Below, piece after piece: positions 42,480-51,057 of a stretch of 56,237 nt of DNA. Origin of the DNA: Kandleria vitulina DSM 20405 (GTDB lineage Bacteria > Bacillota_I > Bacilli_A > Erysipelotrichales > Coprobacillaceae). The notes beneath the pieces are model-generated. The model saw only the letters and a list, made by a program, of their open reading frames with translations. It had not been told where the DNA came from and did no database searches. Positions within the stretch are counted from its first letter, which is position 1; each line of letters opens with the position of its first letter. The stretch lies in contig NZ_KL370858.1 of NCBI RefSeq assembly GCF_000702065.1, forward strand, positions 7,059 through 63,295, read 5' to 3'. Made by a program: the position numbers and the translations under genes.

Positions 42480-43253
42480 CTACATTGATTTTTCAATAGC
42501 TGCCATGAAAGCAGAACGAATAGCACCATCTTCTAGTGCTCTGACACCACGGATTGTAGAACCACCTGGTGATGTTACACGATCCTTTAATTCTCCTGGA
42601 TGAATACCAGTTTCTAGCTGCATCTTTCCACTACCTAATACTGTCTGACTAGCTAATGTGTAGGCAGCCTGACGTGGAAGTCCTTTTGCGACTGCACCAT
42701 CAGCTAATGCTTCAATGACCATATAGATGAATGCTGGTCCACATCCTGACAAGGCACCACCGACATTCATAAGGTGAGATGGCAAGATTTCTACTGAACC
42801 TGCTTTTTCAAAGCATGATTTGATAAAATTGAATTCTTCATTTGTTAATGAATGTTTTTCTTCAATAAGTACCATACCTTCTCCTACCTGGATTGGTGTG
42901 TTTGGCATAAATGTTAAATGTCTAGTAGAAGAATCTAGCATTGTTTCATATTTAGTAAAGTCGTATCCTAATACCATTGATACAACAGCCTTGTTTTTTA
43001 AATCATCTTTAATTGGGGCAATAACCTTTTCAACAACCTGTGGCTTTACAGCAATAAAGATCATTTCACTTTGATTGATGACTTCTTTAGCATCATCAAA
43101 GACAGCTACGCCTCTTTCGATTGCACGTTTCTGTGCTGCTTCAGAAAGATCACATCCACAGATATCTTCTGATTGTACAGCCCCTTTTTTAATAAAGCCT
43201 TCTTGGATGGCAGAAGCCATATTCCCCATCCCAATAAATCCAAATTTGTACAT
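42480..43253 (-). CDS. proC: Pyrroline-5-carboxylate reductase
   Basis: ProC catalyses the last step of proline synthesis with NAD(P)H. It has 257 residues: FGFIGMGNMASAIQEGF (Rossmann loop) at the start, FIAVKPQVVEKVI, HLTFMPNTPIQVGEGMVLI, and the end GELKDRVTSPGGSTIRGVRALEDGAIRSAFMAAIE, which is diagnostic. GAGGAGG precedes the ATG. It starts just after the ftsZ terminator, and no other proline gene is next to it. Confidence 0.96.
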   Translation of the reverse strand: MYKFGFIGMGNMASAIQEGFIKKGAVQSEDICGCDLSEAAQKRAIERGVAVFDDAKEVINQSEMIFIAVKPQVVEKVIAPIKDDLKNKAVVSMVLGYDFTKYETMLDSSTRHLTFMPNTPIQVGEGMVLIEEKHSLTNEEFNFIKSCFEKAGSVEILPSHLMNVGGALSGCGPAFIYMVIEALADGAVAKGLPRQAAYTLASQTVLGSGKMQLETGIHPGELKDRVTSPGGSTIRGVRALEDGAIRSAFMAAIEKSM

Positions 43254-43272
43254 AATTTCCTCCTCGATTATA

Positions 43273-43303
43273 CAAAAAGCTAACAGTCACCTGTTAGCTT
43301 CTT
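43273..43303 (-). terminator. Intrinsic terminator after ftsZ
   Basis: AAGCTAACAG-GTGA-CTGTTAGCTT is followed by TTTTTG on the minus strand, then a TATAAT that may serve proC. Confidence 0.92.
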
Positions 43304-43306
43304 TTT

Positions 43307-44386
43307 TTAAATTCTTCTATTCTTTAAGAATGCAGGTACATCATCATCGATTTCATCTTCTGGTTCATCAAAGCTTGAAGATGGAATCTTACGAGATGTC
43401 TTAGCTGTATACGAAGTTTCAGGCATTGTTGGTTCCTCTTCTTCTTCGAAACCAGTTGCAATGATTGTAACGATAATCTGATCATCTAATGATTCATTAA
43501 TAGCAACACCTAAGATTGTATTAACTTCATTACCAACAGCTTCCTGAATAGCAGCTAAAGCTGTACTTGCATCATATAATGAAATATTTGGTCCACCAGT
43601 TACGTTAACAATTGCATCCTTAGCACCAGCAACAGATACATCAAGAAGTGGAGAAGAGATAGCTCTCTTAGCAGCTTCTTCTGCCTTGTTGTCGCCATCG
43701 CTCATACCAATACCGATCAATGCAGCACCACGATCTTTCATGACTGAAGATACATCCGCAAAGTCAAGGTTGATGAATGCTGGAATGGCAATCAAGTCAG
43801 TGATTGTCTGAACACCCTGACGAAGCACATTATCTGCTTCCTTGAATGCTTCACCCATTGGTCTACCACCAATAGCATCTAATAGACGGTCGTTAGATAC
43901 GACGATAATAGAATCGACATTCTGTTTTAATTCATCTAATCCAGCCTGTGCCTGTCTTGCACGTCTTGGTCCTTCAAATGAGAAAGGAGAAGTGACAACA
44001 GCTACTGTCAATGCACCTAGTTCTCTTGCAATCTTAGCAATGACAGGTGCAGCACCAGTACCAGTTCCACCGCCCATACCGGCAGCAACAAAGACCATGT
44101 TAGCACCAGTTAAAGCTTCACGAATATCATTTTCAGCTTCAACTGCAGCCTTACGTCCAATTTCTGGATTTCCACCGGCACCTAGTCCGTGAGTTAAATC
44201 TTTACCTAAAATTAATTTTTCTACATCATTGATACCTTTTAACATCTGTGCATCAGTGTTGGCTACATAGAATTCTACGCCTTTAACGCCATCCTGAACC
44301 ATTCTTGTGACAGCGTTGCATCCTCCGCCGCCAACTCCCACTACTTTAATATTTGCAACCTGAACAAAATCCATATTTAAATCCAT
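43307..44386 (-). CDS. ftsZ: Cell division protein FtsZ
   Basis: FtsZ is the tubulin-like GTPase that forms the division ring. It has 359 residues: [16 protein letters not shown] at the start, the tubulin signature [10 protein letters not shown], and the T7 loop [11 protein letters not shown]. After a short acidic linker the C-terminus [13 protein letters not shown] is the conserved peptide that binds FtsA and other partners. The first ATG is kept, with GAGG about 10 bases upstream. It is 19 bases after ftsA. Confidence 0.98.
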   Translation of the reverse strand: MDLNMDFVQVANIKVVGVGGGGCNAVTRMVQDGVKGVEFYVANTDAQMLKGINDVEKLILGKDLTHGLGAGGNPEIGRKAAVEAENDIREALTGANMVFVAAGMGGGTGTGAAPVIAKIARELGALTVAVVTSPFSFEGPRRARQAQAGLDELKQNVDSIIVVSNDRLLDAIGGRPMGEAFKEADNVLRQGVQTITDLIAIPAFINLDFADVSSVMKDRGAALIGIGMSDGDNKAEEAAKRAISSPLLDVSVAGAKDAIVNVTGGPNISLYDASTALAAIQEAVGNEVNTILGVAINESLDDQIIVTIIATGFEEEEEPTMPETSYTAKTSRKIPSSSFDEPEDEIDDDVPAFLKNRRI

Positions 44387-44405
44387 AGTCCTCTATCCTC
44401 TTTCT

Positions 44406-45671
44406 TTACTCATCATCACTTAAAATCGCTTCTAAAAATCTTTTAAAACGACCTTTATTTTCTGTCTCTGTTTTTGTTTTTGTTAACCCTTTTAATCGCA
44501 TATTCATTGTACTTGACAAATCAGGTAGAGTCAATGAGACATTCTGTTCACCAAGCAGCTCCTTGCGATCATTGAGATAATAAACCATACCTAACGATGG
44601 AACAAAAGTCATATCTCTCGCACCGATTGTTTCTGGACGGTAACATCTTACTGGTGATCCAAGAGCATCTGTAGCCACTTCATCAAAGAAAGGCAGCTCT
44701 CCTCCACCACCAACAATGACTGTTTCATAATTACGTCCATCGTTGATTACATCAATCTTGCTTTTAACAACTTCCATCATGTCCTGAACAGCTCTTGTCA
44801 ATACGCCAGATAAATCTTTCTGCGTATAGTTGACAATACGTCCATCCACGTTAGAAGAAAGAATTACATCTTCATTGCCAAGATCTTTTTGACATGTTCC
44901 ATACTTTACCTTGTAGACTTCAGCCTGATTCATTGGAATCTGCCATTCTACTGCGATTGCTTTTGTTAAGTCAAAGCCTCCCACCGGGGCCTGTGTTAAA
45001 TACTTTAAGTATCCATCTTCAAAGAATGCAATTGTAGATGAACGATATCCTACATCAATAAGAATAGCGCCCTCCTGTAAATAAACTGCATCAAATGCTT
45101 CCTTCGCTGAAGCGTAGGCATCTATTGTAATATCCAACAGCTCTAGACCTGCTTTTTCTACCGCTGTCAAATAGGCATATAACGTTTTCTTGCGTGTTGC
45201 AATGATCATTGTTTCTGCTTTAAGAGATGCTGATCTGACTCCAAGTGGAATCTTATCGAGCGTTCTGGTGTCTGTATGATAACGAATAGCCACCGTTGAA
45301 ACAACATCTTCATTCTTGCTTAATTCAAACCTTCTAGAAAGCTTGATTGTACGTAGTACATCATCAACACCGATTTTATCTGATGGAGAATTTACTTTAG
45401 TAATGCCATCTCCCAAATAAACTCTTGCATCATGTGATGGAAGAACGAGCGCAACACTTTGAATAGTCGTATTCAATTCTTTGTTTGCCTCATTAACAAT
45501 GGAATGAATGTCTTCTACGACCGCATCCATATCTTTTATTTCTCCTTTGCTGATACCATGACTTGGAATCTTCTTAGAGAAAAGGATATTAATATTTGCA
45601 CTGACTGTTTCAGCTACCAGTAATTTAATTGTCGTTGATCCGATATCTAAAACGGCATATATTTCTTTCAT
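44406..45671 (-). CDS. ftsA: Cell division protein FtsA
   Basis: FtsA is an actin-like ATPase that ties FtsZ to the membrane. The ATG at 45671 gives MKEIYAVLDIGSTTIKLLVAE and 421 residues; GGGGAGA is 6 bases upstream. The second phosphate motif and adenosine motif (AILIDVGYRSSTIAFF and VIVGGGGELPFF) are present. The C-terminal end KGRFKRFLEAILSDDE is a basic amphipathic segment fitting a membrane-targeting helix. It forms a unit with ftsZ, apart from the murG-murB-ftsQ genes, which end in a terminator. Confidence 0.95.
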   Translation of the reverse strand: MKEIYAVLDIGSTTIKLLVAETVSANINILFSKKIPSHGISKGEIKDMDAVVEDIHSIVNEANKELNTTIQSVALVLPSHDARVYLGDGITKVNSPSDKIGVDDVLRTIKLSRRFELSKNEDVVSTVAIRYHTDTRTLDKIPLGVRSASLKAETMIIATRKKTLYAYLTAVEKAGLELLDITIDAYASAKEAFDAVYLQEGAILIDVGYRSSTIAFFEDGYLKYLTQAPVGGFDLTKAIAVEWQIPMNQAEVYKVKYGTCQKDLGNEDVILSSNVDGRIVNYTQKDLSGVLTRAVQDMMEVVKSKIDVINDGRNYETVIVGGGGELPFFDEVATDALGSPVRCYRPETIGARDMTFVPSLGMVYYLNDRKELLGEQNVSLTLPDLSSTMNMRLKGLTKTKTETENKGRFKRFLEAILSDDE

Positions 45672-45697
45672 ATTTATTCTCCCCATTTACACATATA

Positions 45698-45703
45698 ATT
45701 ATA
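45698..45703 (-). promoter_or_regulatory. Possible -10 box for ftsA-ftsZ
   Basis: TATAAT lies about 25 bases before the ftsA start, and the preceding gene ends in a terminator, so a promoter is expected here. No convincing -35 box is seen. Confidence 0.4.
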
Positions 45704-45761
45704 TTATCATAAAACAAGGTTTATTGAAATAAAGTAAGACAAAAAGTATACAATTTATTGT

Positions 45762-45792
45762 AAAAAAAACCTCTTGTCTAAACAAAAGGTTT
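45762..45792 (-). terminator. Intrinsic terminator after ftsQ
   Basis: AACCTTTTGT-TTAG-ACAAGAGGTT has one G-U pair and is followed by eight T on the minus strand. It separates ftsQ from ftsA-ftsZ. Confidence 0.88.
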
Positions 45793-46591
45793 ATTTCTTA
45801 TAATCAAATTTATCATCAGATGAATACATATACAATTTTCCATTCATAAAGACATACGTCTGTACATCTTTTTGAACGACATTATTGGCCTGATAATCAA
45901 ATCTTTCAAATACATCAACCATCTCATTGACTCTTACAACGAGAACTTTTCCATTATCCATAATCATACGTACCCTGAAAGGTTCCGTCTTAGAATTAGA
46001 AAGAATGATATCACTTACCGAACTATGTACATTTTCTGGTATTTTGACATATTCTTTTGCAAACTTTTTCAATTGTCCATAAGATTTAAAATGAGAAACC
46101 TTCACGTATTTCTTAACATCACCTAGTCCCATTTCAGGACTGTTTTCAAAGACATGTCCCATTGAATCAATGATATATGTCTTATTCTTGATTGTCGCAT
46201 AAGCAAGAATATCACCTTCACTTACACGAACACTCAGATGTCCTAGTAGATTCTTAGAAACATCTGCTTTCTTAATAAGTGGCATATCCAATACTTTCTT
46301 TTCTACCTTGTTGGTATTAAGCAAGAAAATCGTATCTTTCTTATATTGACTTAATACCTTCTGAATATACTTGGTAGAGATTGTCTGGTTGCCTTCTACA
46401 CTAATGGTACGAATTCTTGAGAGATCAGAGATAAAATAGAGTACAATCAAAGATAAAACGAGAAGGAAAAGAAAGATCTTTGCCTTCTTTTTTAATCTTA
46501 GCTTCTTCTTTTTTCTAAGCAGGACTTTACGAGGATCACTATTGTATTCCCCTATGTTTCCAAATAGTTCCTGCGCTTGTCTTTTGGTCAT
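45791..46591 (-). CDS. ftsQ: Cell division protein FtsQ/DivIB
   Basis: FtsQ/DivIB is a bitopic membrane protein of the divisome that works with FtsL and the septal transpeptidase. It has 266 residues: a basic cytoplasmic stretch (about 20-37, KVLLRKKKKLRLKKKAK), one membrane span (38-56), then a POTRA domain starting RIRTISVEGNQTISTKYIQKVL and a beta domain. Its ATG overlaps the murB TGA (ATGA). A terminator follows. Confidence 0.93.
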   Translation of the reverse strand: MTKRQAQELFGNIGEYNSDPRKVLLRKKKKLRLKKKAKIFLFLLVLSLIVLYFISDLSRIRTISVEGNQTISTKYIQKVLSQYKKDTIFLLNTNKVEKKVLDMPLIKKADVSKNLLGHLSVRVSEGDILAYATIKNKTYIIDSMGHVFENSPEMGLGDVKKYVKVSHFKSYGQLKKFAKEYVKIPENVHSSVSDIILSNSKTEPFRVRMIMDNGKVLVVRVNEMVDVFERFDYQANNVVQKDVQTYVFMNGKLYMYSSDDKFDYKK

Positions 46592-47508
46592 AGATTCTCC
46601 CAGTTGACAAGAATAACTTCTTTTTTGAGTTCTACTCCAAATTTATCTTTAACGCTCTTTTCGACCAAATGTATTAAATCAAGAACATCCTTAGCGGATG
46701 CATATCCATTGTTGACAATAAAGTTAGAATGCTTTGGTGACACCTGTGCTCCACCGATTTCATATCCTCTAAGGCCCACTTCATCGACATACTGCCATGC
46801 GGCTTTATTGGCTGGATTACGGAACACACTGCCGGCACTTGCAAAATTCCAAGGCTGAGACGACATGCGTCGTTCTTTACGTTTATCAAGCACCGCTCTT
46901 ATTTCATTAGGATCTTTCACATTCATTTTGAATGTTCCTTCAATGATCACCCATTCAGGATGACTTTGTAAAATAGAATGACGATAATCAAACTGCATCT
47001 GTTCTTTATTTAAAGTGATAATCTCATTGTTTTCATCAAGAATCTGACAAGACTCAAAAACATCCGCAATACAGTACTTATAAGCACCTGCATTCATATA
47101 GAGTGCTCCCCCGATTGTTCCAGGGATACCACCCATAAATTCAAATCCTGACAAACCTACCTTAGCACTTTGATAAGCCAATGCAATAAGGCTAGCACCG
47201 GATTGTGCCTTAATAATATTGCCATTATAATGCACTTTATTTAAGGCATTAAGTGAAACAATAACTCCTTCAAAGACACTATCAGAGAAAAGCAGGTCAC
47301 TGCCTTTTCCAAGTACCATATACTTTAACTGATGATTTCTTATAAAACTAAGTGCTTTCTTTAACTCATCAATACCACGAGGTTCACAGAAGATTCGCGC
47401 TGGTCCACCGACCTTATAGGTCGTATGCTTATACATTGGTTCATCTTGAATGACTTCCCCAATATCTAGCGCCAATAATTCATTATAGATTGTCGTCATA
47501 TTCATCAT
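46588..47508 (-). CDS. murB: UDP-N-acetylenolpyruvoylglucosamine reductase
   Basis: MurB uses FAD and NADPH to form UDP-MurNAc. It has 306 residues: HTTYKVGGPARIFCEP and VLGKGSDLLFSD (FAD binding), GFEFMGGIPGTIGGALYMNAGAY, YRHSIL, and SAGSVFRNP with the catalytic serine, then the C-terminal HSNFIVN. This is the type IIa-like Bacillota form. AAGGGG lies directly before the ATG and includes the murG stop. It is coupled to ftsQ. Confidence 0.97.
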   Translation of the reverse strand: MMNMTTIYNELLALDIGEVIQDEPMYKHTTYKVGGPARIFCEPRGIDELKKALSFIRNHQLKYMVLGKGSDLLFSDSVFEGVIVSLNALNKVHYNGNIIKAQSGASLIALAYQSAKVGLSGFEFMGGIPGTIGGALYMNAGAYKYCIADVFESCQILDENNEIITLNKEQMQFDYRHSILQSHPEWVIIEGTFKMNVKDPNEIRAVLDKRKERRMSSQPWNFASAGSVFRNPANKAAWQYVDEVGLRGYEIGGAQVSPKHSNFIVNNGYASAKDVLDLIHLVEKSVKDKFGVELKKEVILVNWENL

Positions 47509-47509
47509 A

Positions 47510-48595
47510 CTAACCCCTTTCTAAGAGTTTCTTAATTTCACCATAAATGTCTTCACAGGCATGAGGTTTTCCCATAGCCTTAGCATTCTTTTTCATATTT
47601 TCTCTCATTTCATCATTGTTCATCAATAATGAAATCTTTTCTACTAATTCATCTTCATTAAGATCTTTTTCAAGAATCATAAGGGCTGCTTCATTGTTAA
47701 CTAATTCCATCGCATTATGTTCCTGATGATTCATCACAACATAAGGACTTGGAATAAGAATAGAAGCACTGCCAAGAGAGGTCATCTCTGCTAAAGTTGT
47801 CGCTCCCGCACGAGATACAATAATATCACTGCTCTTCAATACGCTAGGCATATCATCGATATAAGGTACAATATGAATATTATCATTGAAAGAAGCTTCC
47901 TTCTTCATTTCTTCATAATGCGCTTTTCCTGTCGCATATAAAATATGATAATCTTCATTTTCCATCTTCTTTAATGCAGAAACCATGGTCTTATTGATAG
48001 TCGCTGAACCTAAAGATCCCATTACAATCACAACAACCTTCTTATCACGAGGGATATTATAGATATCATGTACATCCTTAAGATCATTTTCCCACACCTT
48101 GCTGGCACGAGGATTTCCTAATAGCTTTGTCTTTTCAGCAGGGAACTGTTCAAGCGCCTGCTTATAGCAGCAGATGATTTCATCAACCTTGTTGATGAGG
48201 ATCTTATTTGTTAAACCAATGATAGAATTCTGTTCATGGATCATAGTAGGAATCTTCTTCTTGCTTGCAGCAAGTACAATGGATGCACTTGGATAGCCAC
48301 CAAATCCAACAACTAAATCAGGCTTAAATTCTTTTAAGATCTTCTTCGAGTGAGATAATGACTTAATAAAAAGCAAAACATTCTTTACTTTCTGAAGAGG
48401 ATTACCTGATAGTCCTTTTACATGAAGTCCCTTATAGGCATAACCTAATTCAGGTACGACATGCGCTTCTAATCGATCAGTTGTTCCTACAAAAAGAAAC
48501 TCTGCTGTAGGATCTTGACTTTTAATATAATCTACCAATGCAAGAGCAGGATATAAATGTCCTCCTGTCCCTCCGGCACTTACTATTATTTTCAT
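47510..48595 (-). CDS. murG: UDP-GlcNAc:undecaprenyl-pyrophosphoryl-MurNAc-pentapeptide GlcNAc transferase
   Basis: MurG makes lipid II on the inner membrane face. The ATG at 48595 (361 aa) is chosen because AAGGTG lies 6 bases upstream; a GTG three codons earlier is part of that site. Motifs: VSAGGTGGHLYPALAL, VVGFGGYPSASIVLAA, MIHEQNSIIGLTNKIL, MGSLGSATIN, and SRAGATTLAEMTSLGSASILIPSPY. It has its own promoter and begins the murG-murB-ftsQ unit. Confidence 0.97.
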   Translation of the reverse strand: MKIIVSAGGTGGHLYPALALVDYIKSQDPTAEFLFVGTTDRLEAHVVPELGYAYKGLHVKGLSGNPLQKVKNVLLFIKSLSHSKKILKEFKPDLVVGFGGYPSASIVLAASKKKIPTMIHEQNSIIGLTNKILINKVDEIICCYKQALEQFPAEKTKLLGNPRASKVWENDLKDVHDIYNIPRDKKVVVIVMGSLGSATINKTMVSALKKMENEDYHILYATGKAHYEEMKKEASFNDNIHIVPYIDDMPSVLKSSDIIVSRAGATTLAEMTSLGSASILIPSPYVVMNHQEHNAMELVNNEAALMILEKDLNEDELVEKISLLMNNDEMRENMKKNAKAMGKPHACEDIYGEIKKLLERG

Positions 48596-48611
48596 ATTTA
48601 TCACCTTATCT

Positions 48612-48639
48612 ATTGTATCATATTATCTTTTTTTCTCAA
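48612..48639 (-). promoter_or_regulatory. Promoter of murG-murB-ftsQ
   Basis: TTGAGA (48634-48639) and TACAAT (48612-48617) are 16 bases apart, just beyond the murD terminator. Confidence 0.6.
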
Positions 48640-48662
48640 AAAGCAGCCTTAAAGCTGCTTAA
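48637..48662 (-). terminator. Intrinsic terminator after murD
   Basis: AAGCAGC-TTTAAG-GCTGCTT is followed by a short T-run on the minus strand. Confidence 0.82.
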
Positions 48663-49992
48663 CGATTTCTTTAAATTTTCTTCCTCTTTCACCCATGTTA
48701 TTAAATTCATCAAATGAGCTAGTAGAAGGAGAAAGCAAAATGACATCTCCACTTGTTGCAAGTTCATTAGCTTTCAAGATAGCATCTTTCATATGAGAGA
48801 CTTCATAAGTATGAGGATGATGCATATCACAAGCAAAACGATGACCTGCTTCACCAAATGTCACAAGGTATTTAATGTGATCATTTAATGCACGTACATC
48901 ATCTAAAGGCAATCCTTTTTCATGTCCACCCATCAATAAGATAACAGGTTTCTCAAAAGCCTTAATCGCAATCACTGCGGCATCAGTGTTAGTCCCTTTT
49001 GAATCATTATAGAACTTCACACCATTTTTCTCTGTAACATATTCTAGACGATGTTCTACCCCAGTAAATAATGAAATAGCTTCTCTAATTGTCTTTAATG
49101 ATACGTTACTATGAACACAGGCAATAATAGCAACCATGATATTAGAAATATTATGAAGTCCTACAATCTTGATTTCATCACGAGTGATAACTTCTTCTCC
49201 CTTATAGTAGATTGTACGATCCTTTAACATACAATCAGCATCCTGATGCACTGAGAATGTTTCAATCTTATTATGAGGAGGAATCTTTTCTAGATAAGAT
49301 GTCAAAGTCTTATCGTCAAGATTTCTGATAAAGATCGCATCCTGATCACAGTTTTCATAGATTCTCATCTTTGATGCATAGTATTCATCAAGACTGTCCA
49401 TATAATCAAGATGATCAGGAGTCAAGTTCAAGACACTTGAAACCTGTGGCTTAAATTCATGAATATCCAATAGCTGGAAGTTAGACATCTCTAGTACAAT
49501 ATCATGTCCTTCTTCTTCATAAAGACGTTCATCCATAACAACATCACAATAAGGAATACCATAGTTTCCACAAATGTGTGCTTTCTTATTAGCATGCTTT
49601 AAGATTGAATAAAGCAAAGACACCGTTGTCGTCTTTCCATTTGTTCCTGTAATCGCAATATAATGCTGAGGGCGGGCTACCTGATAGCCTAACTCAATTT
49701 CAGTAAGAACAGGAATACCACGTTCTTTTAATCTTAAAACATAAGGTGCATGGTAATTGATGCCAGGTACCTTTACGACAAAATCAAAATCTCTTTCAAA
49801 TAATTCATCAGGCATACCACCGTAGATAACTTCCATCCCCTTGTTGATATACTCATCATAATGAGCAATCTTTTCTTTTGGACTTCCATCATTGATAGTG
49901 ATCTTAGCACCAAAATGTTCCAAAAGGCGAATAGCTGCCTGACCTGATTTTCCTAGACCTAATACTAAGACTTTCTTATCTTTTATTTCCAT
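48649..49992 (-). CDS. murD: UDP-N-acetylmuramoylalanine--D-glutamate ligase
   Basis: MurD adds D-glutamate to UDP-MurNAc-L-Ala with ATP. The ATG at 49992 (447 aa) is chosen because TTGGAG lies 9 bases upstream; that TTG itself is an alternative but has no site. KVLVLGLGKSGQAAIRLL at the start, the P-loop ITGTNGKTTTV, NLTPDHLDYM, GVEHRLEYV, FYNDSKGTNTDA and SPSTSSFDEFNNMGERGRKF are all present. It follows mraY by one base and ends at a terminator, with no ftsW between it and murG. Confidence 0.97.
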   Translation of the reverse strand: MEIKDKKVLVLGLGKSGQAAIRLLEHFGAKITINDGSPKEKIAHYDEYINKGMEVIYGGMPDELFERDFDFVVKVPGINYHAPYVLRLKERGIPVLTEIELGYQVARPQHYIAITGTNGKTTTVSLLYSILKHANKKAHICGNYGIPYCDVVMDERLYEEEGHDIVLEMSNFQLLDIHEFKPQVSSVLNLTPDHLDYMDSLDEYYASKMRIYENCDQDAIFIRNLDDKTLTSYLEKIPPHNKIETFSVHQDADCMLKDRTIYYKGEEVITRDEIKIVGLHNISNIMVAIIACVHSNVSLKTIREAISLFTGVEHRLEYVTEKNGVKFYNDSKGTNTDAAVIAIKAFEKPVILLMGGHEKGLPLDDVRALNDHIKYLVTFGEAGHRFACDMHHPHTYEVSHMKDAILKANELATSGDVILLSPSTSSFDEFNNMGERGRKFKEIVKQL

Positions 49993-49993
49993 T

Positions 49994-50968
49994 TTACATG
50001 ACTCCAATCAACACACTGGCAATAGCAGCTAATGCTTCTACAAGCCAGAATACAAGTACTACTTTTGTTTCAGACCATCCACACATTTCAAAATGATGAT
50101 GGATAGGTGCCATCTTAAAGACTCTTTTTCCTCTAGTCTTAAATGAAATAACCTGAATAATAACAGACAGTGTTTCACATAGTGGAACAAGTCCAATTAA
50201 GATCAATAGCAGTTCCTGCTTTGTTAAGATTGATAATGCAGCAAGAACACCACCTAATGCTAAAGAACCACAATCCCCCATAAAGATTTTAGCTGGATTA
50301 TAGTTAAAATGCATAAAGCCTGCTAATGCCCCGATCATTGCTGCACAGAAGATCACAATAGCCCAATTTTTTAAGATCAATGCGAAGATGATATAGGGAA
50401 CAATGGCAATCATGACTAATCCTGTAGCCAATCCATCTAGTCCATCAGATAAGTTGACCGCATTGCTTTCAGCAGTAAACATGAAATAAACAAGTACTGG
50501 ATAAAGCCATCCAAGATCCACATTCAACTGTGTAAACGGAATCGTAATCTGATGACTAAATTCAGGAATAGTTCTCGCTGCTAACATATAGAAACCAATC
50601 GCAAATACTGACTGCAATAGATATTTATGTAGCGGTCTTAATCCCTTGTTGCTTTTTTGTACTACAATTAAGTAATCATCTACAAAACCAATAAAGCCAA
50701 AGCCAGCTAATGCAAAAACAAGAAGATTAATATAGGGATTCTTCAAGAATTCAATATTGCATAAATACACTGCAACGATAGCTGCAATAATAAAGACAAG
50801 TCCACCCATTGTAGGTGTCCCCTGCTTAGCTTTATGTGAAGCAAGTCCTTCCTCTCTTTCAATCTGTCCAAACTTAAGCTTATGCAAGAATGGAATAACC
50901 TGTGGCATTGTCAGCAAGACAAATAAGAGTGCCACGACAAAAGTTAATACTAATCTAATAAGATTCAT
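49994..50968 (-). CDS. mraY: Phospho-N-acetylmuramoyl-pentapeptide transferase
   Basis: MraY moves phospho-MurNAc-pentapeptide to undecaprenyl phosphate, making lipid I. It has 324 residues and about ten membrane segments. Motifs: KQGTPTMGG, FVDDYLIV (metal Asp pair), NAVNLSDGLDGLATG, NYNPAKIFMGDCGSLALGG and MAPIHHHFE. GGGGAG lies 9 bases before the ATG. It is 71 bases after the PBP gene and directly precedes murD. Confidence 0.97.
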   Translation of the reverse strand: MNLIRLVLTFVVALLFVLLTMPQVIPFLHKLKFGQIEREEGLASHKAKQGTPTMGGLVFIIAAIVAVYLCNIEFLKNPYINLLVFALAGFGFIGFVDDYLIVVQKSNKGLRPLHKYLLQSVFAIGFYMLAARTIPEFSHQITIPFTQLNVDLGWLYPVLVYFMFTAESNAVNLSDGLDGLATGLVMIAIVPYIIFALILKNWAIVIFCAAMIGALAGFMHFNYNPAKIFMGDCGSLALGGVLAALSILTKQELLLILIGLVPLCETLSVIIQVISFKTRGKRVFKMAPIHHHFEMCGWSETKVVLVFWLVEALAAIASVLIGVM

Positions 50969-51029
50969 AACGTTTTTCTCCCCTTTGTTAAACGCCTACA
51001 CTATAGCATAATTTATCATTATTAACAAT

Positions 51030-51057
51030 AAGGTTTATGCTACTTTGCATAAACCTT
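51030..51057 (-). terminator. Weak terminator or processing hairpin after the PBP gene
   Basis: AAGGTTTATGC and GCATAAACCTT form a perfect 11-bp stem with a 6-base loop, but the following sequence (ATTGTTAAT) is a poor T-run. It may only reduce readthrough into mraY. Confidence 0.5.
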